Shown: positions 26,001-32,561, counted from the stretch's first letter. The stretch is DNA of 64,000 nt from Streptomyces sp. YS415 (GCF_023544665.1 NZ_JAMJFL010000006.1:1-64000); one strand, 5' to 3'. A program made the numbers and translations. The notes: generated by a model from the letters alone, not told the origin.

Positions 26001-27756
26001 CGACAGGCAGGCCCAGCACGGCGGCCCACACCTCGCGCACCGTCCGCTCGGCCGCGGCCTGCGACCGGGGCACACCGCGCTCGCCCGGCTCGCGGGTCAT
26101 GCCGCCGGGCGTGCGGAGCACGAGGTGGGAGAAACGGCCCGCCTCGAACCGCTCGCGCAGCGCATGGCGGCGTATCTTGCCGCTGGTGGTGCGGGGGAAG
26201 CGGCCGGGCGGCAGGGCCACGACCCGTACGTCGTCGTGGAAGAGCGCCTCGCCCACCCGGTCCGCGACCCGGCGCAGCACCTCGTCGGCCGAGCGGGGCG
26301 GGCGGGCCCAGGCGACGCAGACCAGCACGCGTTCATGGCCGGTGACGGGGTCGGTGGAGCCCACCACCGCGGCGGTTCCGGGCGGCAGGCCGGGCGTTGC
26401 GGCGGCGACCTCCTCCAGGTCGGCGGCGTGGTACTTCAGCCCGTTCAGGAAGAGCACGTCCTTGCGCCGGCCGCTGACGAAGAGCCGCCCGTCCCGCAGA
26501 AAGCCCAGGTCTCCCGTGCGCAGCCAGCCCTCCGTGCCGAAGGCGGCGGCGGTGGCGTCGGGCAGTCCCAGGTAGCCGCGGGCGAGTTGGGGCCCGCGTA
26601 CCTCGATGTGCCCCACCCGCCGCTCACCGAGCACCCGTCCGCTGTCACCGACGATCCGCACGGAGCAGCCGGGCACGGGATGGCCCAGGTCCATGAGTTC
26701 GACGGCGCCGCCAGCCGCGCCGGAGGGAGCGTCGACCACGCGCCCGCGGCTGAGCGCGTCCCGCTGCACCGCCAGCGGCACGGCCACTTCGCCCGGCGGC
26801 GGGAACGTCACGGCCAAGGTCGCCTCGGCGAGCCCGTAGACGGGCTGAAGAGCGTGCGCCGCAAGTCCCGCGAGCCGCGTATGGCAGGCGAAGTTCCGCC
26901 AGACGGTGGGGGAGATCGGCTCGGCCCCGACCACCACCCGCCGGACGCTGCGCAGGTCGAACCGGGCCATGTCCGCCTCCGCCGTCCGCCGAACGGCCAG
27001 CGCGAGGGCGAAGTTGGCGGCCGACAGATGGGTGGCCCGGTGCGCGGTGGCCTTCTCGAACCAGAGTCCCGGCCGCCGGGCGAACGCCGACGGCCCGATC
27101 TTGACCTGCCGGGCCCGGGCGGCGAGCGGCGCGAGGTGCGTGCCTATCAGCCCCATGTCGTGGAAGTACGGCATCCAGCTCAGCACCACGTCGGCGGCGC
27201 CCAGGTCGGACACGGCCACGATCTGGCGCAGGTTGGCCGTCACCGCCGCATGGGTCAGCTCGACGCCCTTGGGCTGCCCGGTGCTGCCGGAGGAGAACTG
27301 CACGAACGCCAGATCGCCAGGCGCTCCCGGCCAGGCCGCGTCCCAGGGCTCGTCGTCCGGCAGCGCGTCCACCCGCAGTACGGCGGCCTCGGCGGGCAGG
27401 TGCCGTGCCAGGTCCTCTCCCGCCGCGTCCACGAACAGGGGCGGTCGGCCCAGGTGTTCCCACACCGGCGCCACCCGGCGGGCGTCGGCGGCGAGCGGCA
27501 CCGGGACCAGACCGGCACCGACGAGGCCCCAGAACATCATCTGGAAGTCCTCGCTGCGGTCGGCGACCAGCGGCACACAGGTGCCGGGCGCGACACCGGC
27601 CGCCCGCAGCCCTCCGGCGATGCGCACGGCGTCGGCCAGCAGTTGGCGGTAGGTCACGGTCGACTCGCTGCCGTCGCCGCGCACATGCACGGTCACCTGC
27701 TCGGGGGCCTGGCGGGCGGCGTCCAGCAGGACGTTCCACAGGGTGTCGTTGCTCAT
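15922..27756 (-). CDS. Hybrid FAAL-PKS-NRPS megasynthase with C-terminal AAR-like reductase
   Basis: 3,944 residues. Order seen: fatty-acyl-AMP ligase (about 1-570; SSGSTGQPKG near 155-165); ACP1 (Ser601 in GGTSL); ketosynthase (about 660-1090; Cys824, His959, His998); acyltransferase (about 1180-1480; Ser1275 in GHSVGE, and AFHS, a malonyl-CoA signature); ketoreductase (about 1560-1900; GGAGGLG, catalytic Tyr in DYAAAN, no LDD motif); a Val-Pro/Ala-Pro linker; ACP2 (Ser2035); condensation domain 1 (HHVAADG 2224-2230); adenylation domain (about 2540-3010; specificity-code residues read as D-A-R-S-V-V-L-I-N-K); PCP (Ser3067); condensation domain 2 (HHLIGDG 3263-3269); AAR-like reductase (3574-3944). 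There is no thioesterase. Inferred product: a 3-hydroxyacyl-amino acid released by reduction. The second C domain has no following carrier. It lies downstream of tetR and an enoyl-CoA hydratase gene. Confidence 0.93.
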   Translation of the reverse strand: MSNDTLWNVLLDAARQAPEQVTVHVRGDGSESTVTYRQLLADAVRIAGGLRAAGVAPGTCVPLVADRSEDFQMMFWGLVGAGLVPVPLAADARRVAPVWEHLGRPPLFVDAAGEDLARHLPAEAAVLRVDALPDDEPWDAAWPGAPGDLAFVQFSSGSTGQPKGVELTHAAVTANLRQIVAVSDLGAADVVLSWMPYFHDMGLIGTHLAPLAARARQVKIGPSAFARRPGLWFEKATAHRATHLSAANFALALAVRRTAEADMARFDLRSVRRVVVGAEPISPTVWRNFACHTRLAGLAAHALQPVYGLAEATLAVTFPPPGEVAVPLAVQRDALSRGRVVDAPSGAAGGAVELMDLGHPVPGCSVRIVGDSGRVLGERRVGHIEVRGPQLARGYLGLPDATAAAFGTEGWLRTGDLGFLRDGRLFVSGRRKDVLFLNGLKYHAADLEEVAAATPGLPPGTAAVVGSTDPVTGHERVLVCVAWARPPRSADEVLRRVADRVGEALFHDDVRVVALPPGRFPRTTSGKIRRHALRERFEAGRFSHLVLRTPGGMTREPGERGVPRSQAAAERTVREVWAAVLGLPVERIDARTSFRALGGTSLKAMEVLAALEDVFGSDLEVSALRAGADTVSDIVGHLLDRPEPKSQGTAPSTARQTGRLPDGTLAVVGLACRFPGVTTPDEYWQLLADGRDLVTPVPPHRWEGEEIPEARWGAFLKNPAGFDAARFGIGDEEARALDPQARLLLELAHEALERAGYAGPRRRAHRIGVFTTTGDSGYRELLERAHGTQLPPAALTGNLPNLLAARIAQSFDLDGPALTVDTACSSALVAVHLARRSLADGECDIALVGGVNLHLTPTGHRMLHGAQALSPTGRSRAFAAGADGFVPGEGGAVLVLRRTEDARRAGDDLLAVVLSTAVNNDGTSLSLLAPNPARQREVITAAHTAAALDPADVTYVEAHGTGTALGDPVELKSLAHAFPPLPDGRPRLLGSAKTNIGHLLNAAALPGLVKVVLALQHGQVPPSLHSEPPAAALAGSGFQVPGGLVPWPAPPSGGPLVAGVNAFGFGGTNAHAVLEQAPAPLGRTSDAAPEEADGPHLLALSAATPPALSALVRELADHLTARPDITEADLCLTAGTARDDAPHRLALVCDGDVRAQLAALASASDSTSQLPSAGTVRARPRLAFLFPGQGTQRPGMGAGLYATARVFRDTLDEASAHLGPLHGRTLTEWCTDPGVDPADLARTEITQPVLVAHAVALARQLGAWGVVADAVTGHSVGELAAACAAGVLPLSDTVRFAAERGRILAELTEQGAMAAVRGADDVVHALVAASDGTLTVAVRNAPGRLVLSGTVPAVEAAVAELTGRGVAAQRLGVTRAFHSPLMEPAARALYDAARALSPGAASIPLLSTLTRDWAPSPDASHWREHALQPVDFASAARRLVEDGFDTFVEMGPGTDLPGAVRLAADRSSPPPLTLSALPAASEEVGRGKAALLRTVARLWTRGVAVDHAALAPTGRRVPLPTYPFQRRSYWPGPDAARLLHRVVWTPAALPEPLSPVPVTLVTGPDGEAVRELSARLAECGVPLAAPGTESAHTVVHLAGRADDDTGSEAAAAFRDTLRLFDRAGAQRLLVLTEDAHRTGADGEATPRPGRALLTGLALAFPEETQGAELVCVDLSSRDTAARQLAGLIAELAAPGDKVAVAAWRGGARLLRGVEPLPRDTATDDDRTDPLPADGTYLITGGAGGLGAALARDLAGRGRPTLVLTGRSPRPPAALLTELVELGADARYRQADVTDTRQLDALLAEVPPLDAVFHLAGVAMPGSLRGTGQADTGRSLAAKTVGTRLLARALDRHGHRPALCVAFSSVASVVPGAAGALGDYAAANAYLDAFAAAERAAGRHWLAVNLGAVARTGLAAAAAARMPLQAGGTPLAPAEALRALRAACTVDTAQLVLADFSDLAPAVRPSRQPAPTAVPAPAASPVPTPVPVPVPVPVPAPAPAASGTRALVRTLLAEALHLPAEEVDEDAPFLSLGLDSLAAVDLVRRLERALGRELPTTLFFEYRTVRELAARLDATPSDASGGTVPASAVPPGMPFPLTPVQLALHTSSVLYPETPARGWVRQTIHGPLDAGLLRRALAALAERHGMLRVRIGQDDAHPSPVPHQTVTPGAEPAVWFEARPCPEGGPEALETELANRPLDLTAEPPLRALLLTERPQVAHLVLSAHHVAADGYSLNVLGTELWTLHTDLALGRAPAPLPPTADFAALATGGTPSARAEDTAYWTARLTGHSPMPLPYDGRPDPEEGHGPLLSAHRFLDEDLVAGLRERAARWNVSLFHLLLAAYTRCLANWSGQRDIAVNVARAGRDARLPGLDRLVGPLADTLPLLLTTDPDEPLPQLAERVRLAWLDSERHATVSSLDLARLLPSDTSGPRTVSPASFSFARFPAPLDPDCPVQVRPTAAGTGSAATRLNLLCWEDGPTLRLSWNFPERLFTQATIARLATAFEGELRACAAGPEGLSRSTLVTRLLEQLRATPDAVAVDDGRRVLTYRDLDAATGALARRLRENGVGRGDLVGMLTTPGPCTVLAVVGILRAGAGWVPLDAEHPAARLADQTGRCAVRVVVHDEGTETAARALTALTAVPVTGPDDGRAAEGPGETADADATAYVIFTSGSTGRPKAVPITFRAMENYLHWATTTFAYGPGDRLANTSSPCFDASVRQLLAPLLTGATVVTADRDLVRDPELLLHHVARARITVWSSVPSLWERLLTAAEDLVRRGVPLPDLSALRLVHVGGEVLWADWVRRWYDLFGPGQTIVNLYGPTETTINATYHVVTERPDEEAKALPIGRALSGTELLVIDPDGEPHGPGGTGELLIGGIGLSAGYLGEPGLTQAAFIERDGRRWYRSGDRVEVLPDGALRFVGRLDDQVKIRGHRVEPGEVEAVLRGRPDVAQAVVMAGEGRLSAFVVLRDTEGGTDLDAVSLRRHLARTLPPYMVPARITLLDALPLTGTGKVDRRALLAAPVEAPEADESRSGAGDTEDRLGRIWCEVLGVDQVGPDDDFFELGGDSLLALQVFDRLARHGGGPLPRPTAVYRHRTLAALAAAVDRAATQAEPADADADGSPGAAHLPEDLAVPAVFPATPSQRGFLLAEALAPGDGGSWLARLRLTGPLDREAFQRAVDTLVARHPMLRTVFPAGERPPVQQQLPASLRLPVDFATVSGTDELESQVAHERRRRFEPWAWPLLRLRVLTLTPHDHVLVVHAHHLIGDGYSAALLLGELTEAYDALSRGTAPALPELRGTFRAFAQRLAERAGDPQADEEGARQRRLALSAPYAKPVLRPTPTAQPGFHSHAFILDATVSGTLRKIAADAGATLYAPLLTAYHAALAARTGQEDLVIGVAVSGRDHALPDIHRVFGPYATAVAVRPFGPGVTAPRSDDFAARVHRVVAETVAARVHEDVVPRDTNGLPLTSQFFFTFLDFGALGPQGGEVLAVSWDEEDSGFTPPAAGTDVFLAVRPDGDRLRITVRGAAAAFDPAALAAFADGLRDRLVRTVPAAEHRLVRRTPRTAERDLDAALVGYLPAPAHLARLAGLPETPAAREDIRRLLFPGGEPRLLETTTTPLGRSGFVALPLFADELAGERALVTHTVRAVRTATELGARCVSLAGMIPSLTGYGFDVLRADRAAAASVTTGHATTVVSVVGTVNAALTATGGDLADLEVAVVGLGSIGASSLELLLTLAERPPARLVLCDVPGSGPRLAELARTLRQRGLADEIAVHVSDPDLPDAVYRAGLVVAAVSGHRDLIDVDRLRPGAVVVDDSFPHCFASDRALARMRERGDVLVVGGGLLTVGDTRRTLADGLPEAVASAEATAAYGIAGTLASCRAESLLHASGVDVPLVRGLVDAPTALAYWQAVEGAGVAAGPLHLLDQVVAPLVEGVGRLRG
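21775..21804. repeat. Hexanucleotide tandem repeat encoding a Val-Pro linker
   Basis: Five consecutive copies of GGGGAC on the plus strand, read on the minus strand as GTC CCC (Val-Pro), within a longer VP/AP-rich linker between the ketoreductase and ACP2 of the megasynthase. Because the unit is 6 bases, slippage would change linker length without a frameshift. Confidence 0.85.
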
Positions 27757-28047
27757 GTCGTCTGCTCACACCAGGTCGAAGCCCTGCGGCAGGGCGGGAC
27801 GGAGTCGGCCGGCTCGCACCGTCGCGAACCGGCCGTAGGGTGTCGTGGCGATCTTGTCCACTGCTTGTCGGGCGCTTGCTGCCGAGCACCGAGGACCGTG
27901 CATCGGGCCCCCGCCGGACCGGCAAACGGATGGGGACCCCCGCCACACACGTTCGAAACCGATATGGATCAAGATCTACCCGATGTGTATATCACCACGG
28001 CTCGTCGATCTGATGCGGCACCTGGAGTGCTGTGGGTGAGGTGCAGG

Positions 28048-28719
28048 TCAGCCGAGCGGGTTCGTCGTGTCGCGCAGGAGGGCCAGAGCCGGGGCGTACA
28101 TGCGGGACTTGATGGTGCCGAGGGTGTCGCCGGCCTTGTTCACCTGGGCCTGGGCGAGCTCGATCGCGCTGGTGCGCACGGCGTCCTCGGCGACCGCCTG
28201 GTCGACTATGCCGACGGCCGCGGCGTCGGTGCCGCCGTAGCGGCGGGCGGTGAGCATGGCCTCGTGCGCGGTCCGCGGCGCCAGCCGGGACTGGATGAGG
28301 GCGGCCATGCCGGGCGTGAAGGGGATGTTGATGTCCGCTTCGGGCAGGCACCAGTAGCCGCGGTCGGCGCGCATCACGCGGAAGTCGTGAGCGAGGGAGA
28401 ACATCGCTCCGGCGGCGAAGGTGTGTCCCTGCAGCGCGGCCACTGTGATGAGCGGCAGCGACAGCATCCGTGCGAGAAGCTCATGGACGGAGACGACGTA
28501 GTCCTGGTGCTGGTCGGCGTGGGCGAACAGCCACTCCAGATCGAGCCCGTTCGAGTAGAACTTGCCGGTGGCGGTGGTGACCAGGGCACGAGGGCCTTCC
28601 GCCTTCTCCACCTCGTCGAGCGCGGCGCTGACGGCGGTGAGCCAGTCGGGGTGGAAGCGGTTCTCGGTGTCTCCCAGGTCGAGGACGAATATGTTGTCCT
28701 GACGGTCCAGCGAGGGCAT
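28048..28719 (-). CDS. Enoyl-CoA hydratase/isomerase family protein
   Basis: A 223-residue crotonase-fold protein, shorter than the usual about 260. Oxyanion-hole segments are present (GKFYSNGLDLEWL and AALQGHTFAAGAMFSLAHDFRVM). The segment after that (WCLPEADINIPFTPGM) resembles Delta3,Delta2-enoyl-CoA isomerase-like proteins more than canonical hydratases, and the usual second catalytic Glu is not obvious. AGGAG precedes ATG 28719. It lies 39 bases after tetR and 291 bases before the megasynthase on the same strand, so it may act on the acyl substrate or product of that enzyme. Confidence 0.82.
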   Translation of the reverse strand: MPSLDRQDNIFVLDLGDTENRFHPDWLTAVSAALDEVEKAEGPRALVTTATGKFYSNGLDLEWLFAHADQHQDYVVSVHELLARMLSLPLITVAALQGHTFAAGAMFSLAHDFRVMRADRGYWCLPEADINIPFTPGMAALIQSRLAPRTAHEAMLTARRYGGTDAAAVGIVDQAVAEDAVRTSAIELAQAQVNKAGDTLGTIKSRMYAPALALLRDTTNPLG

Positions 28720-28758
28720 GGCGACTCCTTCGAGCTGTGTGGGTGAAGCGGCTGCGGG

Positions 28759-29370
28759 CTACGGCCGTGGACCGGATCCTGAACCGGGACGGTCGCGCAG
28801 GGCGTAGATGAGCAGGTCGTGGATCTCGGCGGCGGCCGCCTCGATCGGGGCGGTGTTCCGCTCGGCCCGGCACATGATCACCGCGCCTTCGACCGCGGCG
28901 ATGACGAAGGCTCCGAGCCGGCGGCTGCGTTCCTCGGTCAGACCGTGCCGGACGAACAAGGCCGCAAGGGCCTCCTGCCAGCGGGCGAAGACCGCGGCGG
29001 CGGAACGGGCGAGCTGGGGCGCGTCGTCGTTGGTCTCCACGGCCACCGCCGCGATCGGGCAGCCGGCCCGGAAGTCGCTCTCGAGGAGCCGGTCGCGCCA
29101 CAGTACGAAGAACGCGTCGACGGCCTCCAGCGGATCGTCCGTCTGCATGGCGGCGTGGATGAGGCCCGCGATGAAGTCCCCCGCCAGTTCCACCGCTTCG
29201 TCGATGAGCTGCGCGCGCCCGCCGGGGAAGTGGTGGTACACCGAGCCCCGGGGGGCGCCGCTGTGAGCGAGTACCCGGTCGATGCTGGTCGCGCTCGCCC
29301 CGTACTCACGCAGCAGAGCTGCAGCACTGAGGATCATACGGTCGCGGCTCTCACCCTTGCGCGGACTCAT
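28759..29370 (-). CDS. TetR family regulator (LmrA/YxaF-like)
   Basis: A 203-residue regulator. The helix-turn-helix is in SAAALLREYGASATSIDRVLAHSGAPRGSVYHHFPGGRAQLI, and the C-terminal domain carries the GCPIAAVAVE segment of the LmrA/YxaF branch. ATG 29370 is preceded by GGGAGCGG. It is the first gene of the tetR-ech-megasynthase run, with two palindromic motifs just upstream, so it probably controls itself and perhaps the biosynthetic genes. Confidence 0.88.
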   Translation of the reverse strand: MSPRKGESRDRMILSAAALLREYGASATSIDRVLAHSGAPRGSVYHHFPGGRAQLIDEAVELAGDFIAGLIHAAMQTDDPLEAVDAFFVLWRDRLLESDFRAGCPIAAVAVETNDDAPQLARSAAAVFARWQEALAALFVRHGLTEERSRRLGAFVIAAVEGAVIMCRAERNTAPIEAAAAEIHDLLIYALRDRPGSGSGPRP

Positions 29371-29415
29371 CCGCTCCCGACCTTCCGCACGGCGATACCG
29401 CCCCCCCCAGTTGGC

Positions 29416-29446
29416 TACCTGCTGGTAACTTATGGGGTATGCCATA
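29416..29446. promoter_or_regulatory. Two palindromic operator candidates upstream of tetR
   Basis: TACC-TGCT-GGTA (29416-29427) and TATGG-GGTATG-CCATA (29431-29446) lie side by side 46-76 bases before the TetR start, in a locally AT-rich stretch that also could hold the promoter. The second is a perfect 5-base-arm repeat with the 16-base span usual for TetR operators. Confidence 0.5.
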
Positions 29447-29681
29447 GAACATGCAAGAGGGCTGCGGGGGAAACGGAATCGGCAGGTGGCCGACCGCAGA
29501 TGCTGGAATAGAAGGTCCGGCCGGAGCCAACGCCGCGCTACAGCGGCGATGCTGGTGGCACATGTCTCGATCCGGCGGCGCATGGCCTTATTGGGGTACC
29601 ACCCGCCGGAACAGCGGAATTTGTTCCGGTCCCGCCGCGGCCCTCGTCGGCGTAGGCCGTCAAACGCCACGCCGACAAGGG

Positions 29682-29774
29682 CTGCTCGCCGGCCGCCGCC
29701 GGCTCCACTGCCGCTACGAACGCGAAGCCGAGGACTCCCTCGCCTTCACCAGCTCCGCAGCCACCATCACTTAG
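29682..29774 (+). pseudogene. IS5-type transposase C-terminal remnant
   Basis: The last about 30 codons before the TAG at 29772 read LLAGRRRLHCRYEREAED followed by SLAFTSSAATIT. This matches the end of IS5-family DDE transposases common in Streptomyces (WLAGCRRLHRRYERKAEHFLAF-like). Nothing recognisable as transposase lies upstream and no terminal inverted repeat was seen, so this is a scar of an old insertion. The rest of the 416-base gap between tetR and the next gene holds only the operator-like palindromes. Confidence 0.6.
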
Positions 29775-29786
29775 GTGACGCGGACA

Positions 29787-30557
29787 TCAGTTCACTACGA
29801 CATTGTCCCCGGCCGAGGTCGAGGGTCCGGTGGTGGTGTTGCCGTGGTACGCCCAGCGCCACGTACCCGTCTTGGAGGCCTTCACGGTCGTCCTGAGGTC
29901 ACCCGAGCTGTTCGCGTACACCTTCTTCACCGTGGTGTAGGAGGCGGCGCCGGAGGGCTTGAACTGCAGGCTCACCAGGCGGCCTCCGTAGGAGGCGTAC
30001 TTCCTGGTCTCCCAGTTGGCCCGTGTGACCTTTCCGGTCACGGTGATGGTCTTGTCCTTGGCCACCGGTTCCGGCGAGGCGTTGACGGTCAGGCGGGAGT
30101 TGCGCTTGACGTAGACGGTCAGACCCTCGTCGTCGGTGTCACCACCGTCGCCCTTGAAGTACACCTGGGCCGCGACCTTCCAGGCCCCGGCCTCGCTGTT
30201 GTGCATGTCCCATACGCTCGGGTCGAAGTACATCGTCTCGTTGAAGTCGCAGACGCCCGAGCTCACCTTGATGCAGTCGCTCGTCTCGATGGCGTGCCAC
30301 AGTTGATCACCACCGTTCGCAGTTCCGCGGTAGAGGAATACCGCTGGGTACTCCCACGCCTCAGTGGTCGCCATCCGGAAGGAGGCGGGCGCCGCGACCT
30401 CGTTCGACACCCCGATCACAATCGGCTTGCCGCCGTTCACCTGGACGCGGGTGAACGAGACCCCACCCTCGGCCGCCCCGGCCGGCACGGCGGCCACGGC
30501 CGTGAACACCACCGCCGCACCACCGGTCACGGCGGCTCTCCAGACCTGCTTCCCCAC
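29787..30557 (-). CDS. Secreted protein of unknown function with C-terminal beta domain
   Basis: A 256-residue protein. The N-terminus (GKQVWRAAVTGG, hydrophobic core, VPAGAA) is a Sec signal peptide. The middle has a two-Cys pair (SDCIKVSSGVCDF). The C-terminal about 90 residues (ITVTGKVTRANWETRKYASY and FKPSGAASYTTVKKVYANSS) form an Ig-like repeat found in several Streptomyces secreted proteins. GTG start 30557 follows GGGGAT. Probably an extracellular or wall-associated protein; role unknown. Confidence 0.72.
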   Translation of the reverse strand: MGKQVWRAAVTGGAAVVFTAVAAVPAGAAEGGVSFTRVQVNGGKPIVIGVSNEVAAPASFRMATTEAWEYPAVFLYRGTANGGDQLWHAIETSDCIKVSSGVCDFNETMYFDPSVWDMHNSEAGAWKVAAQVYFKGDGGDTDDEGLTVYVKRNSRLTVNASPEPVAKDKTITVTGKVTRANWETRKYASYGGRLVSLQFKPSGAASYTTVKKVYANSSGDLRTTVKASKTGTWRWAYHGNTTTGPSTSAGDNVVVN

Positions 30558-30756
30558 CTGATCCCCAATCTACGTACACATATGCTCCCGAGGGCATATC
30601 CCTCCAGCGCCTTGCAGACAGCCGGCGTCCCTACGTGGTTGTGCACCCGCGCATCACAATGCGGTCTCGGACAATCCCCGCCCGAGTTCGGCGTCTGGGC
30701 GCCGGTCGCAACGGCTCGGATCGTGTTGCGTTGGTGGCCCACCACCTGAGAGTGGT

Positions 30757-30797
30757 GCGAGCACCGCCCAGCGCTGCTGGCGCCGGGCAGTGCTCGC
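30757..30797 (-). terminator. Hairpin downstream of the I36-type inhibitor gene
   Basis: Arms GCGAGCAC (30757-30764) and GTGCTCGC (30790-30797) pair perfectly, and the interior also pairs in part (GCCC with GGGC). It lies 49 bases after the stop of the gene at 30846 on its own strand, with no T-tract. Confidence 0.45.
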
Positions 30798-30845
30798 GCG
30801 GGTCTGGATGCCGTGACCCCTACGCTGACGGGCAATCAGTGGTTG

Positions 30846-31289
30846 CTAGCACGACTCGCTCATGCTGTTGAGCAGCTTGAAGGACGACAACTTGTCGTTG
30901 GCGAACGGGTTGACGTTGGGCGAGTAGTACCCCGGCGGGATCTTGGCGATGCCCTGCACTGCCATCGGGTGTTGGTAGTCGATGGCTTCGTACACGCACA
31001 CATACTTGCTCGTCCGGTTCCAGTACGAGGTCATGTGGTCGTTGATGAAGGGGCCGACGTTGGGCGTGCTGTAGCCGCTCAGGAACCAGCGTCCCGTGTA
31101 GTTCGAATCGCCCCAGATGCAGAAGGCGTTGGCCACGCAGTCGCTGGTGGCCGATATGGAGGAAGAACCATCTGCGGGTGCGACCTGAGCGAGCGGGCTC
31201 GCTGCCGCGCTGGGTCCGGTGATGGTGACGAGCGAGATGACGGAAGCGGCCGCGACCGTTCCGGCCGTGCGGGAAAAGATGTTGACCAC
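30846..31289 (-). CDS. Peptidase inhibitor family I36-like secreted protein
   Basis: A 147-residue protein with a signal peptide (VNIFSRTAGTVAAASVISLV, processed near PSAAA). The mature domain is a beta-gamma-crystallin-like fold with two repeated segments (FCIWGDSNYTGRWFLSG, VNPFANDKLSSFKLL), as in the Streptomyces metalloproteinase inhibitor SMI (family I36). Cys residues suggest disulfides. GTG 31289 follows AGGA; upstream in-frame ATG codons would hide the signal peptide. Likely an extracellular protease inhibitor or related non-inhibitory protein. Confidence 0.75.
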   Translation of the reverse strand: MVNIFSRTAGTVAAASVISLVTITGPSAAASPLAQVAPADGSSSISATSDCVANAFCIWGDSNYTGRWFLSGYSTPNVGPFINDHMTSYWNRTSKYVCVYEAIDYQHPMAVQGIAKIPPGYYSPNVNPFANDKLSSFKLLNSMSESC

Positions 31290-31631
31290 GTCATTCCTGG
31301 AGTTGAGGAACGGGATGCGCGACGGCGCATGCACCGTCCTTGACGGATACAGAGGCAGAGTCCGGACCGGATTTCCCTGGTCCTGCGCTGTGAGCACGGG
31401 CACGCCCTGCACAAAGTCGGAACGTGCCTGATCTCCCGCTACTACGAGCGTTGTGCCGTGCCGGTTCGAGCGGCAGTGAAGAACGCCGCGACGACGTGCG
31501 GTGGGAATGCCGTGTCACGTGAACCGTTCTCAGTCGGCCGTCGTTGTAGCGGGTGCCACCACACGCCGAGCTCTGATGCCAACAGCCGGGCGATGGCGCC
31601 TATGTGACGACTCATCGAAAGGCCCACGATC
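31290..31631. other. 342-base intergenic region
   Basis: No gene is supported here. One perfect inverted repeat, ATGCGC-GACG-GCGCAT (31315-31330), lies 26 bases upstream of the divergent I36-type gene start and could be an operator. The amidase promoter must also lie here but is not evident. Confidence 0.5.
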
Positions 31632-32561
31632 ATGGCCAAACCCCTGTCCGCCGCCAAGATGCTCTCCGCCCTGAAGGCCGAGGGCCTCACCGTGCACGAG
31701 CACGCCGGATGGAAGACCCACAACCGCGAGGCGGCCACGGGAAAGACGTTCGGCCCGGTGATCGGGGTGCTCATCCATCACACCGGCGGGCACAACGACA
31801 AGGAACTCTGCTTCCGGGGCCGACCCGACCTTCCAGGCCCGCTGTGTCATGCCTGGCTGGGCAAGACCGCCGGGCTGTGGTTGCTCGGACACGGCCGGAC
31901 CAACCACGCCGGTGCCGTCGATCTCGACGTACTCGAAGCGCTCCGCGACGAAGCTCCCCTCCCGCGCGACAACCAGGCCAACGCCGACGGCAACGACGCG
32001 TTGTACGGGCTGGAGATCGAGAACCGCGGCAGGGGCAACGATCCGTATCCAGACGCCCAGTATCAGCGGGCCGTGCTGTGGGCCGCCGCGATCTGCCGGG
32101 CCCACGGCTGGAGCGAGAAGTCGATAGCGGGGCACAAGGAGGTCCAGCCCGGAAAAATCGACCCGAGCTTCGACATGGACGACTTCCGGGCCGACGTGAA
32201 GAGGCAGCTGACCCGTAAGCCGGGTGGAGGCGGGGCGGCCAAGCCCGGCGGCGGCTCCGCGGCCAGGCCGCGAGTCGACCTGTCACGCCTGATCAAGGCG
32301 GCGAAGACCGACCCCGGTGCCAAGCAGGGCCACATCACCTACATGGCGGGGACGAATCTGACCGAGGCCGCCCTGGTCCAGTTGGGCTACCTCGCCAAGG
32401 CCTACGCGGGCGACGGGTCCTTCGGCTCCACCACGGTGGCCGCGTACGCCAAGTGGCAGCGCCGGCTCGGGTACTCCGGCGACGATGCCAACGGCATCCC
32501 GGGCAAGGTCTCGCTGGCCGAACTCGGGGACAAGACAGGCCTGTTCACGGTCACCGCCTGA
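31632..32561 (+). CDS. N-acetylmuramoyl-L-alanine amidase (amidase_2/PGRP type) with peptidoglycan-binding tail
   Basis: A 309-residue zinc amidase. Metal and catalytic landmarks: HHTGG with two His (near 49-50), NHAGAV with His, and GHKEVQPGKIDP with the later His/Lys. A Gly/Ala/Pro-rich linker (KPGGGGAAKPGGGSAARP) leads to a C-terminal peptidoglycan-binding-like domain (GDGSFGSTTVAAYAKWQRRLGY). No signal peptide is seen, as in actinophage endolysins, so it may be a phage relic or use another export route. Start at ATG 31632 after AAAGG. Its stop overlaps the convergent symporter gene by 11 bases. Confidence 0.85.
   Translation: MAKPLSAAKMLSALKAEGLTVHEHAGWKTHNREAATGKTFGPVIGVLIHHTGGHNDKELCFRGRPDLPGPLCHAWLGKTAGLWLLGHGRTNHAGAVDLDVLEALRDEAPLPRDNQANADGNDALYGLEIENRGRGNDPYPDAQYQRAVLWAAAICRAHGWSEKSIAGHKEVQPGKIDPSFDMDDFRADVKRQLTRKPGGGGAAKPGGGSAARPRVDLSRLIKAAKTDPGAKQGHITYMAGTNLTEAALVQLGYLAKAYAGDGSFGSTTVAAYAKWQRRLGYSGDDANGIPGKVSLAELGDKTGLFTVTA

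Noticed and set aside
27757..28047. Specific promoter for the megasynthase
   Set aside because: The 291-base gap has an AT-richer patch near 27960-28000 but no -35/-10 pair or dyad I could defend.
25537..28746. 1,069-codon plus-strand open frame across the FAAL and the ECH gene
   Set aside because: It is antisense to two clearly coding genes and crosses their boundary; composition is that of a GC-shadow.
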